A DNA stretch of 64,000 nt, from contig NZ_KE387185.1 in assembly GCF_000430645.1 (NCBI RefSeq), forward strand, positions 62,001 through 126,000, written 5' to 3'. Within the stretch, counting starts at the first letter, position 1. Each line of letters begins with the position of its first letter. This DNA comes from Aquimarina latercula DSM 2041 (lineage in GTDB: Bacteria > Bacteroidota > Bacteroidia > Flavobacteriales > Flavobacteriaceae). The position numbers were made by a program, and so were the translations under genes. Under the pieces are notes generated by a model. It was given only the letters and a program-made list of their open reading frames with translations. It made no database searches and was not told the DNA's origin. Below, piece by piece: positions 53,701 through 63,420 of this stretch.

Positions 53701-54359
53701 ATCCGTTTATAAAAGTATTTTACCGCTTGAACAAGAACATTCTCAACGGTTGGTTTGTTAGCAACAATGCAATTCTTAGTATGTTTTTTAGCTTCAGAAG
53801 CTGTTGTATTTCCTATACAAAAAGCCATGCTTTCATCTACTGAGTTAGTCATAGTATAGCTTTGTACTCCTGATGGACTAAAAAACAATATCCCTTCGAA
53901 TTTACGGTCGAACTTCTTAGATTTCATATGCGTTTTATACACTACAATTTGTTCTAATTGAATGGTATTTTCTTTTAGAGTTAAAGGTAATTCCGCTCTT
54001 CTCATATTTCCGCAAAAAAAGTAAAACTGCTCCTTTTTATAGCTTTTTACTATAATTTTGGCCAAATTTGAAGCATTCTGAGCTATTTCTACAACTTTTT
54101 GTCCATTTTCTTCCAATAGTTTTTTAGTATTCTCTCCAACACAGAAACAATTTTCTATAGTAAATTCAGAGTTTTGAATAGCCTTTACTGCATTCTTACT
54201 GGTAAAAATGGCATTCTTTATATCTCGATTAAATTCAAGCTCCAATAACTCAATTTCGATTGCGTTATACTCAACAAATCCAATTCCAGAATTTAACAAC
54301 AATTCTTTTTGAGAAGAGGAGAGTTTTCTTGTGGATAATATGGTAGCATTAGCATTCAA
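53697..54359 (-). CDS. hemD: uroporphyrinogen-III synthase
   Basis: HemD closes the linear tetrapyrrole hydroxymethylbilane with inversion of ring D. The family is poorly conserved and the 220-residue length fits. Landmarks are AIFTSKNAVKAI, CFCVGENTKKLLEENG, FCGNMRRAELPLTL and GILFFSPSGVQSY followed by AFCIGNTTASEAKK. The start directly follows the hemC stop with no gap, and the end overlaps hemE, which supports the call. Confidence 0.9.
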   Translation of the reverse strand: MNANATILSTRKLSSSQKELLLNSGIGFVEYNAIEIELLELEFNRDIKNAIFTSKNAVKAIQNSEFTIENCFCVGENTKKLLEENGQKVVEIAQNASNLAKIIVKSYKKEQFYFFCGNMRRAELPLTLKENTIQLEQIVVYKTHMKSKKFDRKFEGILFFSPSGVQSYTMTNSVDESMAFCIGNTTASEAKKHTKNCIVANKPTVENVLVQAVKYFYKRI

Positions 54360-55274
54360 TTATTGTAAGTCTGCTTTAATTTTCTTCATTAATTCTTTAC
54401 CACCTTTGTTTAGAACTTCCTGAGCACATTGTATTCCAAACCCATCTCTTTCGGTAAGGTTAATCGATTTAGCAATATCAATTTTTTCTTTTCCGTCTAA
54501 ACTCATTAAAACTCCTGTGAAATTGATTTGATCATCTTTAATAGTCGCCAAAGCTCCAATTGGCGCGGTACAACCTCCTTCTAGTTTTCGTAGAAATTCT
54601 CTTTCTATATGCACACATACTTTAGATTCTTCGTGGTCAAGATGAGAAAGTGCCTCTAAACAATATAAATCTTCCTCTTTGGCTACCACTAACATAGCTC
54701 CTTGAGCAGGAGCTGGAATCATCCAATCTAGGTCTAAATAATTCTTTGGTTTTAAGTTAATTCGCTCTAATCCAGCAGCCGCAAAAATAGCTCCATTCCA
54801 ATCATTATTTTCTAACTTTTTCATTCGGGTATTTACATTTCCCCTTAGATCTACAACAGAATGATCTGGATATTTATGCAACCACTGCGCTTGTCTTCTT
54901 AGGCTTCCAGTGGCAATTGTTCCTTTCGATTGTAAAAAGTCAAGTCCTTTGTGTAATAGAATATCCTGTACATTAGCCCTTTCTAAAACCGCTCCTTCTA
55001 CAATTCCTTTTGGTAAAGCTGTAGGAACATCTTTCATAGAATGAACAGCAATATCAATATCATTATTAATCATCGCGATATCCAAGGTTTTGGTAAAAAT
55101 TCCGGTGATTCCTAATTCATACAATGGTTTATCTAAAACAATATCTCCTGTAGACTTTACAGGTACTAATGTTGTAGTATATCCAAGGTTTTTTAACTTA
55201 TCTTGTACCGTATGAGCTTGCCAAAGCGCTAACTCACTATCTCTCGTACCAATTCGAATTGTTCTATTTTGCAC
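54360..55274 (-). CDS. hemC: hydroxymethylbilane synthase (porphobilinogen deaminase)
   Basis: HemC polymerises four porphobilinogens. The 304 residues are complete: IGTRDSELALWQA at the start, SMKDVPTALP with catalytic Asp82, ATGSLRRQAQW, DLRGNVNTR, and LEGGCTAPIGA with Cys235 as attachment point of the dipyrromethane cofactor. Its start codon overlaps the hemA stop by one base. Confidence 0.97.
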   Translation of the reverse strand: MQNRTIRIGTRDSELALWQAHTVQDKLKNLGYTTTLVPVKSTGDIVLDKPLYELGITGIFTKTLDIAMINNDIDIAVHSMKDVPTALPKGIVEGAVLERANVQDILLHKGLDFLQSKGTIATGSLRRQAQWLHKYPDHSVVDLRGNVNTRMKKLENNDWNGAIFAAAGLERINLKPKNYLDLDWMIPAPAQGAMLVVAKEEDLYCLEALSHLDHEESKVCVHIEREFLRKLEGGCTAPIGALATIKDDQINFTGVLMSLDGKEKIDIAKSINLTERDGFGIQCAQEVLNKGGKELMKKIKADLQ

Positions 55275-56524
55275 TACTTATTGTGTATTTGGAATACTTT
55301 CTGAATCAATTCTATACTTTCATCAGAAGAAGTGTTTTCATCTTTAAGATGACTTGCAAAGTGATTTGTAATTTTTTGGATAATACGATCACTAATTATT
55401 GTCGCCTGTTCTTCGTTAAAATCCGAAAACTTTTTGCGTTGTAAATTGATTTCCGCATCCTTAAAAGAAGCCAATTTATTTTTTAATGCCTTTATTGTTG
55501 GTGCGAATTTTCTAGTCTCTAACCAACTATCAAATTCCGACTTAACTTCATCAATAATACCTTCTGCTTTAGGGATATGGACTCTTCTTCGTTGCAATGT
55601 ATCATCTGTAATTTTAGACAAATGGTCCATATGGACTAAAGTAACATTTGGTAATTCTGTGACATTGATATCCACATTTTTTGGAACAGACAAATCCAAA
55701 ATAAGTAATGGCTTATCCGTACTAATACTATCTTTAGTAATTGTAGGTTTTTGAGCCCCAGTAGCCACAATTAATACATCAGAATGATCAACTTCTTGTT
55801 TAAGATTATCATAATCTTTAACTATCAGGTTAAATTTTCCTGCTACTTTTTCAGCCTTATCTCGAGTACGATTAATTAAAACAATATGATCATTTTTAGT
55901 ATGCTTTACTAGATTTTCGCAAGTATTCCTTCCTATTTTTCCAGTACCAAATAACAATATATTTTTATCAGATACATAAGGAACACGTGCCAAAATGTAT
56001 TGAACCGCAGCAAAACTAACCGATGTTGCACCGCTAGAAATCTCAGTTTCATTTTTGATACGTTTACTAGCTTGGATAACCGCATTTGTCAATCGTTCTA
56101 AAAACGGATTGATCATTTGGATTTTCTTAGAACCTCGAAAACCGGCTTTTATTTGTCCTATAATTTCGAAATCACCCAAAATCTGACTATCCAACCCAGT
56201 TCCTACTCTAAATAAATGCGAAACTGCCTTGCTGTTTTTATGAACATATGCAACTTTCTCAAACTCCTCAACAGTTCCATGTGTATGTTCACATAAAAGT
56301 TTAATCAATTGAAACGGATGTTGTGCAAAACCATACAGTTCAGTACGGTTACACGTAGACATTACTAAAAGTCCTTCTACTCCTTCTTCCTTTGCCTGCT
56401 TAAGAATTAATGTCTTTGCTTCTTCATTTATACTAAAATGACCACGTATCTCAGCATCAGCTTTTTTATAGCTGAGACCAATTGTATAAAAATTAGCTCC
56501 TTTAGTACGTAGGTGAGGTTCCAT
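55274..56524 (-). CDS. hemA: glutamyl-tRNA reductase
   Basis: HemA reduces glutamyl-tRNA to glutamate-1-semialdehyde, the first committed step of the C5 heme pathway. The 416 residues show the catalytic MSTCNRTELYGF (Cys58), the GLDSQILGDFEIIGQIK block, SSGATSVSFAAV, an NADPH-binding FGTGKIGRNTCENL and a C-terminal dimerisation helix region. It is the first gene of the hem operon and is divergent from the AraC-type regulator. Confidence 0.97.
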   Translation of the reverse strand: MEPHLRTKGANFYTIGLSYKKADAEIRGHFSINEEAKTLILKQAKEEGVEGLLVMSTCNRTELYGFAQHPFQLIKLLCEHTHGTVEEFEKVAYVHKNSKAVSHLFRVGTGLDSQILGDFEIIGQIKAGFRGSKKIQMINPFLERLTNAVIQASKRIKNETEISSGATSVSFAAVQYILARVPYVSDKNILLFGTGKIGRNTCENLVKHTKNDHIVLINRTRDKAEKVAGKFNLIVKDYDNLKQEVDHSDVLIVATGAQKPTITKDSISTDKPLLILDLSVPKNVDINVTELPNVTLVHMDHLSKITDDTLQRRRVHIPKAEGIIDEVKSEFDSWLETRKFAPTIKALKNKLASFKDAEINLQRKKFSDFNEEQATIISDRIIQKITNHFASHLKDENTSSDESIELIQKVFQIHNK

Positions 56525-56549
56525 TGGGTTGTCTCAATTTTTTCCGTAG

Positions 56550-56557
56550 CAAAAATA
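56550..56557 (-). promoter_or_regulatory. possible -7 element of the hemA promoter
   Basis: On the minus strand TATTTTTG is an exact TAnnTTTG match 25 bases before the hemA start. No good TTG was found at the -33 position, so an activator, possibly the divergent AraC-type protein, may be needed; this is inference. Confidence 0.35.
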
Positions 56558-56724
56558 TCCCAGATCCACTCTAAAAAATAACGCTAGAAGTTTTTTAAGT
56601 ATCGAAATACGTTCTTTATGGCTTCAAAAACACAAAATCACGTAAAAACACCTATTTTTGTATAAGTACCAAAGGTTGTTAATTCAATTGTTTAGATTTA
56701 TTCTAAATAAATATTATTGTAAAT

Positions 56725-57618
56725 ATGGAAATACAATTAAAAAATAACGCTCCAGGAATTCTTGAAGAAACCATTATAGAGGATGGTTTTTATATTCTCA
56801 AGTTTCAAAATGAAACTAATGATAGTCAACGTATTATAAGAGATATTGATAGTAGTTATATTCAATTTCATTTCTGTATTAAAGGTAGCATGAAATTTAA
56901 TTTTAATAATGGAAGCTATGCAATACCGCTACCAGAAAAAAAATCTCTTCTGCTTTACAATCCACAACGTGATTTACCAATGAACCTAGAGATGGAAAAA
57001 GATTCTTGTTTGATATCTCTTCTAATTTCCATTAAAAAATTTCATTCTTTATTTTCAAAAGAAGCAGACTATATTCCATTTTTGGGAGAGGGAAATAGAG
57101 ATAAAAAATATTATACCGATACAGATGTTTCTCCTTCTATGGTCGTAGTTCTAAACCAAATTTTAAATTATAATTTACATAATTCTATCAAGCTATTGTA
57201 TTTTAAAGGCAAATCTTATGAATTATTAAGTTTATATTTTAATAAACCAGAAGATGCGGATATTGATCAATGTCCTTTTCTTGTTGACGAAGAAAATGTT
57301 CTTAAAATCAAACAAGCAAAGGAAATTATTATTTCGAAAATGGCAGAACCTCCAACACTTCAAGAGTTGTCTAAAGAAATTGGATTACCCCTTAGCAAGC
57401 TCAAAGATGGTTTTAAACAAATTTATGGAGAACCAGTATATGCTTTTTTATTTGATTACAAGATGGAAGTAGCTCGTCAATTATTAGCTTCGGGAAGTCA
57501 TAATGTTAATGAAGTAGGATTAAAAGTAGGATATAGCACAGCAAGCCACTTTATAGCTGCATTTAAAAAGAAATTTGGCACCACTCCCAAAAAATACGTG
57601 ATGGGATTAGGGCGATAG
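56725..57618 (+). CDS. AraC-family transcriptional regulator
   Basis: The 297 residues have an N-terminal sensing domain (about 1-185, with FHFCIKGSMKFNFN and KSLLLYNPQRDLPM) and a C-terminal AraC double helix-turn-helix (about 200-297): PPTLQELSKEIGLPLSKLKD, YKMEVARQLLASGSHNVNEV and GYSTASHFIAAFKKKFGTTP. It is transcribed away from hemA across a 200-bp gap, so control of the hem operon is plausible. It ends five bases before a convergent lipoprotein gene. Confidence 0.92.
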   Translation: MEIQLKNNAPGILEETIIEDGFYILKFQNETNDSQRIIRDIDSSYIQFHFCIKGSMKFNFNNGSYAIPLPEKKSLLLYNPQRDLPMNLEMEKDSCLISLLISIKKFHSLFSKEADYIPFLGEGNRDKKYYTDTDVSPSMVVVLNQILNYNLHNSIKLLYFKGKSYELLSLYFNKPEDADIDQCPFLVDEENVLKIKQAKEIIISKMAEPPTLQELSKEIGLPLSKLKDGFKQIYGEPVYAFLFDYKMEVARQLLASGSHNVNEVGLKVGYSTASHFIAAFKKKFGTTPKKYVMGLGR

Positions 57619-57623
57619 TTCAT

Positions 57624-58961
57624 TTATTTTATGGTAGTTCCTGATAATATCAGTTTTTCAGTTTCGTTTCCTTCAATAGTTCCATCCGGTTTTTTATAAA
57701 TGTAATCAAAGACATCAGACTCAAGAATAGAAACCATGACACCTTCTTTGAAATCAGGTATATTAATTGGAGTATTATACAATGCTCCTCTTATCGATTG
57801 ATCATTCCATTCAATTATTCTTACCCAAATCCATTCCTTTGTATTTTTACTGGTAGTAAAAGGAGCTTTCAAAAGAATAGAAATTTCATCACCTTGTTTT
57901 GAATTGAAAATATTTTTTAATTCCGGTAATCTTTCCCTTGCTTTACTGCTCACATTCAATAATTGTTCATCGTGCCTAGCATAACTGATTACATCCTTAG
58001 TAATAAACAATTGATTAACTTTTTTCTCAGCATCAGAAGAGTTTTGATCATTATGAACAATTAAAAATTGCTTATTATTTTTGTCCCCTAGTTTAGGAGT
58101 GATTAATTTTAGCTTCAGATTAATTTTTAGATCCTTTTCTTTTCTTACATCTTTAAAATAATTATTCCATCTTTTATTTTTTATATCCCCTAATCCTATC
58201 GTGATCGTTGAGTCATTATGAATCTCAGGGTGCCCCACCAATGTCTGAGTAACTGCTATTAATAAATCAGAATATTTCTTTTTTTCTAGACACAAAAAAT
58301 TATCTATGGATATATCCGGAAGACAAAACTTCTCCATACCAAAAGTCACTGCTCTACAATTCCCTTTATTATTACTACTCAAATTTACCAATACCTGATC
58401 CATTACATTTTCGGGGATATCTCTAAAATTTTGCACTCTATATTTCTCCCAAGAATTTGAATTAAAATATTCTAAAGTTCCAAAATCCGCTATTACAACA
58501 TCCCTCCCCTCAATAAGCCTATATATAAATTCTTGAATATTTCTTTGTTCTTTTAAAGCCTCTTTGTTACTTCCATAAAACGTAATCGTAAATATACTTG
58601 TACACTTTTGAACATTTTTTTGTTCTAAAACAGATAGTTCTTTTCCGTAACTATTTAGATACGATACCTCAGGAGGCGTCAATACTCCTTCCAAAACATT
58701 TATTTCTTCTATATAATATCCCAATCTATTTCTACGCTCATTTCTATTTTTAAATTCAGAATATCCAAATAGAAATTTATCTGCCAATTCTCGAAACTGT
58801 TTTTTAGAGATATTATCATTTTCATTAAGGGAGTACACCCCATAACTATTCATGAAGTTTTCGTTCAAAATAGAAATTCGTTTCTCTTTTTCTTCATATT
58901 TACTTTCATTAATACAAGAATTAAAAACGATCACAATGAAAAGTAAAATTGAAGATTTCAT
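57624..58961 (-). CDS. lipoprotein with C-terminal DUF2314-like domain
   Basis: From the ATG at 58961 the 445-residue product has a lipoprotein signal (MKSSILLFIVIVFNSC, Cys16). The middle of about 320 residues is not recognised; FGTLEYFNSNSW may mark a repeat unit. Residues about 360-435 follow the DUF2314 pattern: LLKAPFTTSKNTKEWIWVR, GALYNTPINIPDFKEGVMV, then DVFDYIYKKPDGTIEGN. DUF2314 has no established function. The upstream ATG at 58985 adds eight residues before the signal. The gene stands alone. Confidence 0.65.
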   Translation of the reverse strand: MKSSILLFIVIVFNSCINESKYEEKEKRISILNENFMNSYGVYSLNENDNISKKQFRELADKFLFGYSEFKNRNERRNRLGYYIEEINVLEGVLTPPEVSYLNSYGKELSVLEQKNVQKCTSIFTITFYGSNKEALKEQRNIQEFIYRLIEGRDVVIADFGTLEYFNSNSWEKYRVQNFRDIPENVMDQVLVNLSSNNKGNCRAVTFGMEKFCLPDISIDNFLCLEKKKYSDLLIAVTQTLVGHPEIHNDSTITIGLGDIKNKRWNNYFKDVRKEKDLKINLKLKLITPKLGDKNNKQFLIVHNDQNSSDAEKKVNQLFITKDVISYARHDEQLLNVSSKARERLPELKNIFNSKQGDEISILLKAPFTTSKNTKEWIWVRIIEWNDQSIRGALYNTPINIPDFKEGVMVSILESDVFDYIYKKPDGTIEGNETEKLILSGTTIK

Positions 58962-59359
58962 GGTATCTGAGATATATCTATTCATAAAAAAGTATTAAAA
59001 GCATGTCCACTAGTATCTAATTTTATCTCCTCACCAAACACACTATTCATATTATAATCTCTCTAAAGGTAATAAGTTGCGCACTTCTAAAAAATTCAAT
59101 TCATACAGGTTTCGTCATTTTCTTACAGTTTTCAAACTTTTGCGTAGCAAAAACGTATTTCCAATGAATTATAGAAGTAGCTGTCAATCAATGGTTTTTG
59201 TCAATGTCAAGGTATTTTTGTTAAATAACCTACATAATTATCATCGGTAGGTATTTTTTAATACGAAACTCACAAATTTTAATAATCATGCCAAACACAC
59301 ACACCTTAAATTATCTTTACGATCCAGATATTTATCTGCTAAAAATATGGAGCAAAAAA
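58962..59359. other. intergenic region before the di-heme protein gene
   Basis: About 400 bp of AT-rich DNA between divergent genes. TATTTTTG at 59213-59220 fits TAnnTTTG, but its nearest upstream TTG is only 12 bases away, so no firm promoter can be named. An in-frame ATG at 59288 could lengthen the next gene by 24 residues. I see no other feature. Confidence 0.5.
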
Positions 59360-62300
59360 ATGCTCAAACCACTACTTTCTTTTTTGGTAATACTCTTATC
59401 ATTTAATTTTGTATTCGCGCAATCCACCACAGAAAATAGTGGTATAGAAATCAATGGAAATACGGCTACATTATATTTTGAAAATCAACCGGAATGGACC
59501 GATTCTTTTAATTTCCTTTGTCTTAACAACAATTGTGTAGATGGAGCACTCAATACGCAAACCAATAGATGGGAAAGAACTATTTCTGCAATCGAAGGTG
59601 AAAGCTATCAAATACAAATCAAAATAAGTTCTTCCGTAGGAGGACAATTTATATCTGATATTATTACAGTCGTGGCTCAACAAATTGATGGTGACAATAA
59701 TGCGGATCCTAGGTGTTCCGATGGTATTCAAAATCAAGGGGAAACTGAAATTGATTGTGGTGGACCTAATTGTTTACCTTGTGCTAATCCTAACAATGAA
59801 ACCACAATACAAGCAGAATCAGGAAGCTTATTAGGAAGTGCTCAGTATTACAATGATCAAGCAGCTAGCCAAGGAAGTGGCGTAGCATATATAAGTGATG
59901 TTGGTGCTGGATTTAGATTACAAAATGTGCCTTCTGCAAACTCGGTAACTATAAAATATGCATCTCAACAATCTGGTACCTTATCGGTATTTGTTAATGA
60001 AAACGAGGCTGGAAATATTAACTTCTCATCTAATGGTAGTTGGGTAGGTAATTACACAACAGCGACCATAAATATAAATATTCCAGAAGGGGCAACCTTT
60101 GAAATTAAATATCAAAATGGCGATGCGGCAATGAATGTAGATGAACTTACATTCAGTGGTGATGGACAAAATCCTGATCCAACCTGCGATGATGGAATTC
60201 TAAATCAAGGAGAAACTGAAATAGATTGTGGAGGACCTAATTGTGAGCCTTGTGACAACCCTCCTATAGAAACCTGTAACGATGGAATTCTAAATAATGG
60301 AGAAACTGAAATAGACTGTGGAGGACCCAACTGTGAAGAATGCGACGATACAAACCCTACAAGAAACCCTGTAATAGCCCTCGATAATAACTCAGAAAAA
60401 GGAATTATACTCGTTGGAGGACAAGATGCTACCCAACCAGGGTTTAGTTTATACACCTTTGATAATGATAATGAATCACTACCTTTTAGTGATTGTTATG
60501 ATAATTGTGAAACTAACTGGCCACCAGTTACAGTAGAAAATCCAGAAGAACTTATCATAACAACTCAGGTGAATAACACCTTCGATTTAGGGTTTGGAAT
60601 TTCTGCAAGATGTGACGGAACCCTGCAAGTTACTTATAATAATAAACCGCTCTACTATTATACTAATGATACTACTCCTGGGGATACCAACGGTGATGAA
60701 ATCGGCGGAGTGTGGCACCTAGTAATAAATACTTCGGATCCTGAACCGACCTGTAACGACGGCATACAAAATCAAGGAGAAACTGAAATTGATTGTGGTG
60801 GTCTTAATTGTGAACCGTGCGATAATGACAATCCACCAATAGATGGAGGAACATGTGGTGATTATGGATTAACAATCATTGATGGTCAAGGTGTAATCTA
60901 CTCAAGTGCTGAACTTGGTCAAGCACTTTATATGTGTACTGGACCGGGATTTAATGGATGTGTTGCTCCTGATAAACTTGAAGATGGCTATTACCAAAGA
61001 ATAATTCCCGTAACTATTGGAGAGACGTATAATCTTGCAATTCAAGGTGCTCCAAATGTAGAATTTAATGTGATAGCAGGAGAAGATCAATGTTATTTTG
61101 TACCTACCTGTAGCGATGGCGTACTAAATGGAAATGAAACAGGTATTGATTGCGGAGGTCCTGATTGTAATGCATGTCCAACCTGCGACGACGGTATACA
61201 AAACGGTGATGAAACTGGAGTAGATTGCGGCGGAAGCAATTGTAATATTGGGTGTGATGAAGTTTGTAACGGCACACCTAATCCTAATGCTAGTATTTCT
61301 GTTTCCAACGAAAGTGTAGAAAATGAAAATGACGGTATCATAACATTCGAGTTTGACGATGTAGCAGCAAGAAGTACACTGGAGTTTAGTATTGACGACG
61401 GAAATACATATCCACACTCTTCTGCAGATACTGCAGAATCATTCACTATTAATAACCTAGCTCCTGACAATTATAATATTTGGGTACGATGGGGAAATAA
61501 TGATTGTCCAATTTTCTTAGGAGAGTTTAAGATTCTTGAAGGAGGCCCATTACCTACTTGTTCAGATGGTATTCTAAATCAAGGTGAAGAAAGAGTAGAT
61601 TGTGGAGGACCCAACTGTGCTCCTTGTCCTGATAATCCTTGTGGAGATATTCCATTAGTAAATTACCCAAGACCCGCTTTACCAACTCCAATTATAGGTT
61701 CAGACGCAGCTCAAGGTTTTGCCTTTGATCTAGCAAATGATTTAAGTACAGTAAGCGTAAGAGTAGGAAATGTTGTTCAAATTCAATCTGGAGGAAACCC
61801 CGATTTTGAGTTCCATTGTTCCTGTAATCAAGTTACCTTTAGTAGTGTTCAAGTTACTGGAACAGCCTCTGTTCCTAGTGCTTGTAAAGACGCAGGAGAT
61901 TTCTATTATTTCTTTAGATACAAAAAACAAGGAAATACTACAAACGATCCCGGAGATCGATATGTATACTCAGGATTATTTACCACAGCAGGTCAAAGAA
62001 TCGATCCAGATAATAGACCAACAATAACTAGAGAAGGAGCAAATTGGATGAGATTTAGACATCCGCATGCTCAAGACGGTATTACTGAGGCTGTTTTTGA
62101 TGCTCAACATAACTCTGATCTATTAAGAAATATGGATCGATACAATACTATCTTTACTGATGCAGCTAGCGGATTAATCATAGATCCAAGATTAACACGA
62201 GGCAATTCAAATACAACTCACCCTCATGGTGATGTGGATAATGCGCAAGTAGTGCGAATCGATTACATGGAAAAGGGAGACTCCTCTCCTCCAACCTATG

Positions 62301-63355
62301 CAAAAAGCGCTGGTCAAGATGCTGGAAAATGGGGATATGGTAATATTGTAACTTATGAAATTACCGCAGTTACTGGAGGTAGTGGTGCACAAACCTATAA
62401 TACATTCCAAAACTATGTAATAGGTGAAGGACTAAATACTTTAGGAGATCCAAGACTATCACTTGCAGGAAAAGCAAGTACATATATGGTATTACCGGGA
62501 TTCGGTTCACATGTGCAAATGGAAGCTGATGCAATATTTACGCAGCACATTATCACACTAACTAGTGAAGATGATGTAGATGACTTTCTAGAAGGACATC
62601 ATATCTTTCACGGAGTTAGACACAGACGTAATGGTAATGATCCTGGCAACATTTTAGGAGAAGTAAATATAGGTACTACAAATTGTCAAGAATGTCATTT
62701 TAGAGATGGAAGAGGTTCTAAACTAGAAAGAACTCGCGATGGAGAAATGAGAGTTCCTCCACCAGTATACGGCGTAGGTATCTTGCAATACATTGCCGGA
62801 GCAGAAGCAAAACTTACATGGAATGGTGATGTTCCTACTGTAGAACAGCAAGTGAAAAATGCGTTAATCAATGATCACGGCATTAATCCTGATACTGATA
62901 TTCCAACTAAAGACTTAAGACAACTCGTTGCATATACAGAATTCTTAACAGTGCCAACAAGAAGTCCTGGAGCTTATGATATTCCTGGCGTGGAAGAAGG
63001 TGATAAATCTTTTAATACAATTGGATGTACTACTTGTCACTCTCCAACGCAAAGAACAACTAGTTCTGCACCTCCAGAATTCCGTAATCTTATCATCAGA
63101 CCTTATACCGATATGAAAATGCATACCGTTACGGATGATACATACAGAACTCCTCCGCTTTGGGGATTAGGACGAAATATTGATCTTTTGGAAAGAAACG
63201 GAAAAGCATTGCTGTTTATGCACGATGGTAGAGCAACAACACTTGAAGAAGCCATCCAAGCTCACGGTGGAGAAGCTAATGGTTCTAGAGCAGCCTATAA
63301 TAGCTTAAGTGCTTCGGAAAAAGCAAACTTAATTAAATTCTTAAAAACTCTTTAA
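59360..63355 (+). CDS. large secreted di-heme oxidoreductase with cysteine-rich modules
   Basis: The 1331-residue product begins with a signal peptide (MLKPLLSFLVILLSFNFVFAQ); an upstream ATG at 59288 would bury it. Seven cysteine modules start at residues 119, 276, 306, 465, 584, 609 and 734. Between them lie a CBM6-like module (about 148-265, TIQAESGSLLGSAQYYN), a COG4315/Lipoprotein_15-like repeat (about 335-460, VGGQDATQPGFSLYTFDNDN) and an SprB-like repeat (about 640-725). The C-terminal 270 residues are a di-heme oxidoreductase (DUF1111/putative peroxidase type) with CQECH (1109-1113) and CTTCH (1223-1227), RTPPLWGLGR and HDGRATTLEEAIQAHGGEA. Extracellular redox chemistry, perhaps bound to a polysaccharide, is inferred. 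No type IX sorting tag is present. Confidence 0.82.
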   Translation: MLKPLLSFLVILLSFNFVFAQSTTENSGIEINGNTATLYFENQPEWTDSFNFLCLNNNCVDGALNTQTNRWERTISAIEGESYQIQIKISSSVGGQFISDIITVVAQQIDGDNNADPRCSDGIQNQGETEIDCGGPNCLPCANPNNETTIQAESGSLLGSAQYYNDQAASQGSGVAYISDVGAGFRLQNVPSANSVTIKYASQQSGTLSVFVNENEAGNINFSSNGSWVGNYTTATININIPEGATFEIKYQNGDAAMNVDELTFSGDGQNPDPTCDDGILNQGETEIDCGGPNCEPCDNPPIETCNDGILNNGETEIDCGGPNCEECDDTNPTRNPVIALDNNSEKGIILVGGQDATQPGFSLYTFDNDNESLPFSDCYDNCETNWPPVTVENPEELIITTQVNNTFDLGFGISARCDGTLQVTYNNKPLYYYTNDTTPGDTNGDEIGGVWHLVINTSDPEPTCNDGIQNQGETEIDCGGLNCEPCDNDNPPIDGGTCGDYGLTIIDGQGVIYSSAELGQALYMCTGPGFNGCVAPDKLEDGYYQRIIPVTIGETYNLAIQGAPNVEFNVIAGEDQCYFVPTCSDGVLNGNETGIDCGGPDCNACPTCDDGIQNGDETGVDCGGSNCNIGCDEVCNGTPNPNASISVSNESVENENDGIITFEFDDVAARSTLEFSIDDGNTYPHSSADTAESFTINNLAPDNYNIWVRWGNNDCPIFLGEFKILEGGPLPTCSDGILNQGEERVDCGGPNCAPCPDNPCGDIPLVNYPRPALPTPIIGSDAAQGFAFDLANDLSTVSVRVGNVVQIQSGGNPDFEFHCSCNQVTFSSVQVTGTASVPSACKDAGDFYYFFRYKKQGNTTNDPGDRYVYSGLFTTAGQRIDPDNRPTITREGANWMRFRHPHAQDGITEAVFDAQHNSDLLRNMDRYNTIFTDAASGLIIDPRLTRGNSNTTHPHGDVDNAQVVRIDYMEKGDSSPPTYAKSAGQDAGKWGYGNIVTYEITAVTGGSGAQTYNTFQNYVIGEGLNTLGDPRLSLAGKASTYMVLPGFGSHVQMEADAIFTQHIITLTSEDDVDDFLEGHHIFHGVRHRRNGNDPGNILGEVNIGTTNCQECHFRDGRGSKLERTRDGEMRVPPPVYGVGILQYIAGAEAKLTWNGDVPTVEQQVKNALINDHGINPDTDIPTKDLRQLVAYTEFLTVPTRSPGAYDIPGVEEGDKSFNTIGCTTCHSPTQRTTSSAPPEFRNLIIRPYTDMKMHTVTDDTYRTPPLWGLGRNIDLLERNGKALLFMHDGRATTLEEAIQAHGGEANGSRAAYNSLSASEKANLIKFLKTL
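59714..61627 (+). repeat. seven copies of a 23-24-residue cysteine module
   Basis: In-frame copies at 59714-59782, 60185-60253, 60275-60343, 60752-60820, 61109-61177, 61184-61255 and 61559-61627 share the pattern C-x-D-G-[IV]-x-N-x2-E, then D-C-G-G-x2-C-x2-C. The sixth has one extra residue. They flank every other module in the N-terminal two thirds of the protein and look like disulfide- or metal-stabilised spacers. Confidence 0.85.
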
Positions 63356-63420
63356 AACTCTAGGATTAGGAGAGGTAATTAATTTAAATATCTCTCCTTT
63401 TCTTTCAAAAAACAGATACA

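Noticed and set aside
60205..61470. Several minus-strand frames opposite the cysteine modules
   Set aside because: They repeat in step with the modules of the plus-strand gene and encode Ser/Pro-rich sequence with no domain; the plus strand is clearly coding.
59714..61627. Regularly recurring short sequence, considered as a CRISPR-like or other DNA repeat
   Set aside because: The repeats are conserved at the protein level, in one reading frame, with synonymous base changes and irregular spacing; they are protein modules.
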